A DNA stretch of 64,000 nucleotides, taken from Burkholderiales bacterium (GTDB lineage: Bacteria; Pseudomonadota; Gammaproteobacteria; Burkholderiales; Burkholderiaceae_C). Below the pieces are notes generated by a model, which was not told where the DNA came from, searched no databases, and was given only the letters and a program-made list of their open reading frames with translations. Positions 62,115 to 64,000 of this stretch are shown here, piece by piece. The stretch lies in the NCBI GenBank assembly GCA_016213325.1, contig JACRAY010000022.1:62001-126000 (forward strand), written 5' to 3'. A program made the position numbers and the translations under genes. The first letter of the stretch is position 1; each line of letters starts with the position of its first letter.

Positions 62115-63284
62115 TTGACCGCCCCCACCAAGCTCCCCCTGGCCGCACACCTGCGCCCCTCCGACCTGCGCGCGTTGGCGCAGCTCGCCGTGGACGGCAC
62201 GCTGGGCGTGACCGGCATCGCCGAGCAGTTGCACCAGGCGATCCTGCGGCCCGGGCTGCTGCCGGATACCGCGCCCCAGCGCATCACGCGCGGCATCACG
62301 GGCTTTGTCTATGGCGCGGTTCGCGGCGTGACTCGCGTCGTGGGGCACGGCCTCGACATCGCGCTGCATCCGGTGGAGAAGGCGCTGGATCGCCGTGTGG
62401 ACGACCCGTCCCCGACCTCGGACGAGCGCGAAGCCATCATCGCCGCATTGAACGGCGTGCTGGGCGACCACCTGGAAGCCAGCGGCAATGCATTGGCGAT
62501 CGCCGTGAACCTGCAGCATGCCGATACGCCGCTGGCCCTGGAGCGCGCGGCGCTCGCTGCGCTGCCCGGCGTCACGGGCCGCGTGCTGGTGCTGGTCCAC
62601 GGGCTTGCGATGAATCCCCGTCAATGGAAGCGCGGAGACGGCAACTTCGGCCGGGACTTGGCAGCTGCGTGCGGCAGCATCGCACTGCACCTGCACTACA
62701 ACACCGGGCGCGCCATCGATACCAACGGGCGCGACTTCGCGCAGTTGCTGCAGAAGCTGGTGATGCAATGGCCCGTGCCGGTCGAAGAAATCGTGATCGT
62801 TGGGCACAGCATGGGTGGCCTTGTCGCGCGCAGCGCGTGCCGGCACGCCGCCGAGCGGGGCGACACCTGGCTCGGGCTCCTGCGCAGCATGGTGTTCCTC
62901 GGCACGCCGCATCATGGCGCGGCGCTGGAGCGTGGCGGCCACGCTGTCGAGGTGCTGCTCGGTGCGAATGCCTACTCCGCCGCCTTTGCCAGACTGGCCG
63001 GCCTGCGCAGCGCCGGCATCATGGACTTGCGGCACGGCAGCGATGCCGGGCCGCTGCCCGCCGGTGTGCATTGCTATGCCGTGGCAGGTGTGCTGGACGG
63101 CCGGAAGGCGAAGCTGTTGGGCGACGGCCTGGTGACTGTGGACAGTGCGTTGGGCCGGCATGCTGATCCCGCGCGGCATCTTGCGATGGCCGAGCAGGCG
63201 CAATGGATCGCAGCCGGCCACGGCCACATCGAGCTGATGCATAGCCCTGCGGTCCTGGCCAAGCTGGCTTTCTGGCTGGCCTGA
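62115..63284 (+). CDS. alpha/beta hydrolase (lipase-like)
   Basis: Protein of 389 residues from a TTG start. [15 protein letters not shown] is the oxyanion-hole region and [15 protein letters not shown] the nucleophile elbow; [21 protein letters not shown] follows as in lipases acting on large acyl esters. The His is probably in [15 protein letters not shown]. The N-terminal about 150 residues ([21 protein letters not shown]) form an extra domain common in betaproteobacterial relatives. No signal peptide. Divergent from dadA. Confidence 0.82.
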   Translation: MTAPTKLPLAAHLRPSDLRALAQLAVDGTLGVTGIAEQLHQAILRPGLLPDTAPQRITRGITGFVYGAVRGVTRVVGHGLDIALHPVEKALDRRVDDPSPTSDEREAIIAALNGVLGDHLEASGNALAIAVNLQHADTPLALERAALAALPGVTGRVLVLVHGLAMNPRQWKRGDGNFGRDLAAACGSIALHLHYNTGRAIDTNGRDFAQLLQKLVMQWPVPVEEIVIVGHSMGGLVARSACRHAAERGDTWLGLLRSMVFLGTPHHGAALERGGHAVEVLLGANAYSAAFARLAGLRSAGIMDLRHGSDAGPLPAGVHCYAVAGVLDGRKAKLLGDGLVTVDSALGRHADPARHLAMAEQAQWIAAGHGHIELMHSPAVLAKLAFWLA

Positions 63285-63417
63285 GTCCCCCTCACACGGA
63301 TGGGCATGTCCGCCGCATGCGGATGGGGCGTGCCGGTGTTGTCCGACAAGGGTGGGCGGCGCCTCGACGGCACGATGAATGCTTCAGGCATCACTGCCAG
63401 ACCAAGGAGACCCAGCC

Positions 63418-63609
63418 ATGTCCGACGACAAGAGCCAGAGCGGCGGCCAGGACCGCGAGCGCATCAACGTGAACCAGGACTACGAACTGCGCGATTGGGC
63501 CAAGGCACTGAACACCACGCCCGAGCGCGTGAAAGAGGCGGTGCAGGCGGTCGGCGACCGTGCCGACAAGGTGCGCGAATACCTGGGGGGCAAGCCGGGC
63601 AAGTCCTGA
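63418..63609 (+). CDS. DUF3606 domain-containing protein
   Basis: Small protein of 63 residues. RERINVNQDYELRDWAKALNTTPERVKEAVQAVGDRADKV is the DUF3606 domain, function unknown, often near stress genes. AAGGAGA precedes ATG 63418. Located ahead of an Hsp20 gene. Confidence 0.83.
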   Translation: MSDDKSQSGGQDRERINVNQDYELRDWAKALNTTPERVKEAVQAVGDRADKVREYLGGKPGKS

Positions 63610-63762
63610 GCCGAACGGGCGCGGCCTCCAGTTGTCCATCACCCGGCGCGCCTGGCAACCTGGCGGTCAGACGGCCTTGATGTGCTTCCGTCGACTCCAA
63701 CCGACAGAAGCCGTCGCTGGCCGTCCCAAACTTGATCCTGAAACCAGAAGAAGGAGCACACC

Positions 63763-64000
63763 ATGGATGCGAAGAAGCAGCAAGGCGGCAGCACCGCATC
63801 GGCCCAACAGGATCAATACAACCCCTCCAGCCAGCAGCAGGGCGGCGGCTCGCTCGCGCAGCGGGACGAGCGCGCCCCGGCGCGCTGGCGCGGCGTGCGC
63901 AACCCGTTCGAACTGATGGCGCGGATGGACGAAGACATGGACCGCCTGTTCCGCCAGTTCTGGGGCGGCGGGCGCAGCCTTTCGCGCGGCCGCGACGGCG
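63763..64000 (+). CDS. Hsp20/alpha-crystallin family small heat-shock protein, 5' part
   Basis: ATG at 63763 with AAGGAG upstream opens a frame to the window edge (79 codons), absent from the ORF track because it has no stop. A Gln/Gly/Ser-rich leader is followed by RNPFELMARMDEDMDRLFRQFWGGGR, the typical N-terminal arm of bacterial Hsp20 chaperones. The alpha-crystallin domain lies outside the window. Confidence 0.75.
   Translation, partial: MDAKKQQGGSTASAQQDQYNPSSQQQGGGSLAQRDERAPARWRGVRNPFELMARMDEDMDRLFRQFWGGGRSLSRGRDG

Overview
The window reads as chromosomal DNA of a high-GC betaproteobacterium, most likely Burkholderiales and Comamonadaceae-like (inference). The grounds are four Bug-type (TctC) solute receptors, two complete branched-chain/aromatic-acid (Liv-type) ABC transporters, a polyhydroxyalkanoate granule-associated phasin, dodecin, many acyl-CoA enzymes and IclR/TetR/MarR/AraC regulators. 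No rRNA, tRNA, CRISPR array or intact insertion sequence was seen. Nearly all genes serve uptake, CoA activation and degradation of organic acids whose identity is not known.

Layout. 1-2 kb: an SDR and an acyl-CoA dehydrogenase on the minus strand. 2-10 kb: a plus-strand catabolic run (CocE-type hydrolase, acyl-CoA ligase, enoyl-CoA hydratase, Bug receptor, flavin reductase-like protein, tautomerase, an SDR with an internal stop, an intact SDR). 10-15 kb: liv operon 1 (G-F-H-M-K), then two MDR-family oxidoreductases. 17-20 kb: a decayed mosaic around an intact VOC gene, holding relics of an SDR, an MBL-fold protein, a BKACE (DUF849) enzyme and an NmrA-like protein, plus an AraC regulator. 20-35.5 kb: a beta-oxidation-like regulon (acyl-CoA dehydrogenase, thiolase, TetR, MarR, ChaC-like protein, acyl-CoA ligase, DsbA-family isomerase, an SDR with a Phe in place of the catalytic Tyr, nitronate monooxygenase, liv operon 2 with a degenerate AMP-binding protein). 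Matching AACGnnCGTT operators lie at three of its promoter regions.

35.5-46.8 kb is the most striking part. It is a two-armed island around a TetR gene. The plus arm encodes a gamma-resorcylate-decarboxylase-like amidohydrolase, class II aldolase, D-2-hydroxyacid dehydrogenase, Bug receptor and atypical SDR. The minus arm encodes a Bug receptor, acyl-CoA ligase, racemase/CoA-transferase, MaoC hydratase, DUF35 protein and thiolase-like protein. A related AGATnAATCT-type motif occurs before both arms and before the TetR gene, so the two arms are probably co-regulated. The last three enzymes resemble a steroid-side-chain-type hydratase/retro-aldolase module.

47-55.5 kb is a rearranged stretch. 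It has two about 97% identical enolase-superfamily genes 7 kb apart, a truncated duplicate of an amidohydrolase, a broken azlC joined to a thiolase 3' relic, and an in-frame fusion of a CaiB-type CoA-transferase with a siderophore-interacting-protein domain. 55.5-64 kb: a TPR/glycosyltransferase-like protein, an IclR-controlled Bug-RraA-dehydrogenase operon, DadA, an alpha/beta hydrolase, a DUF3606 protein and the start of an Hsp20 gene.
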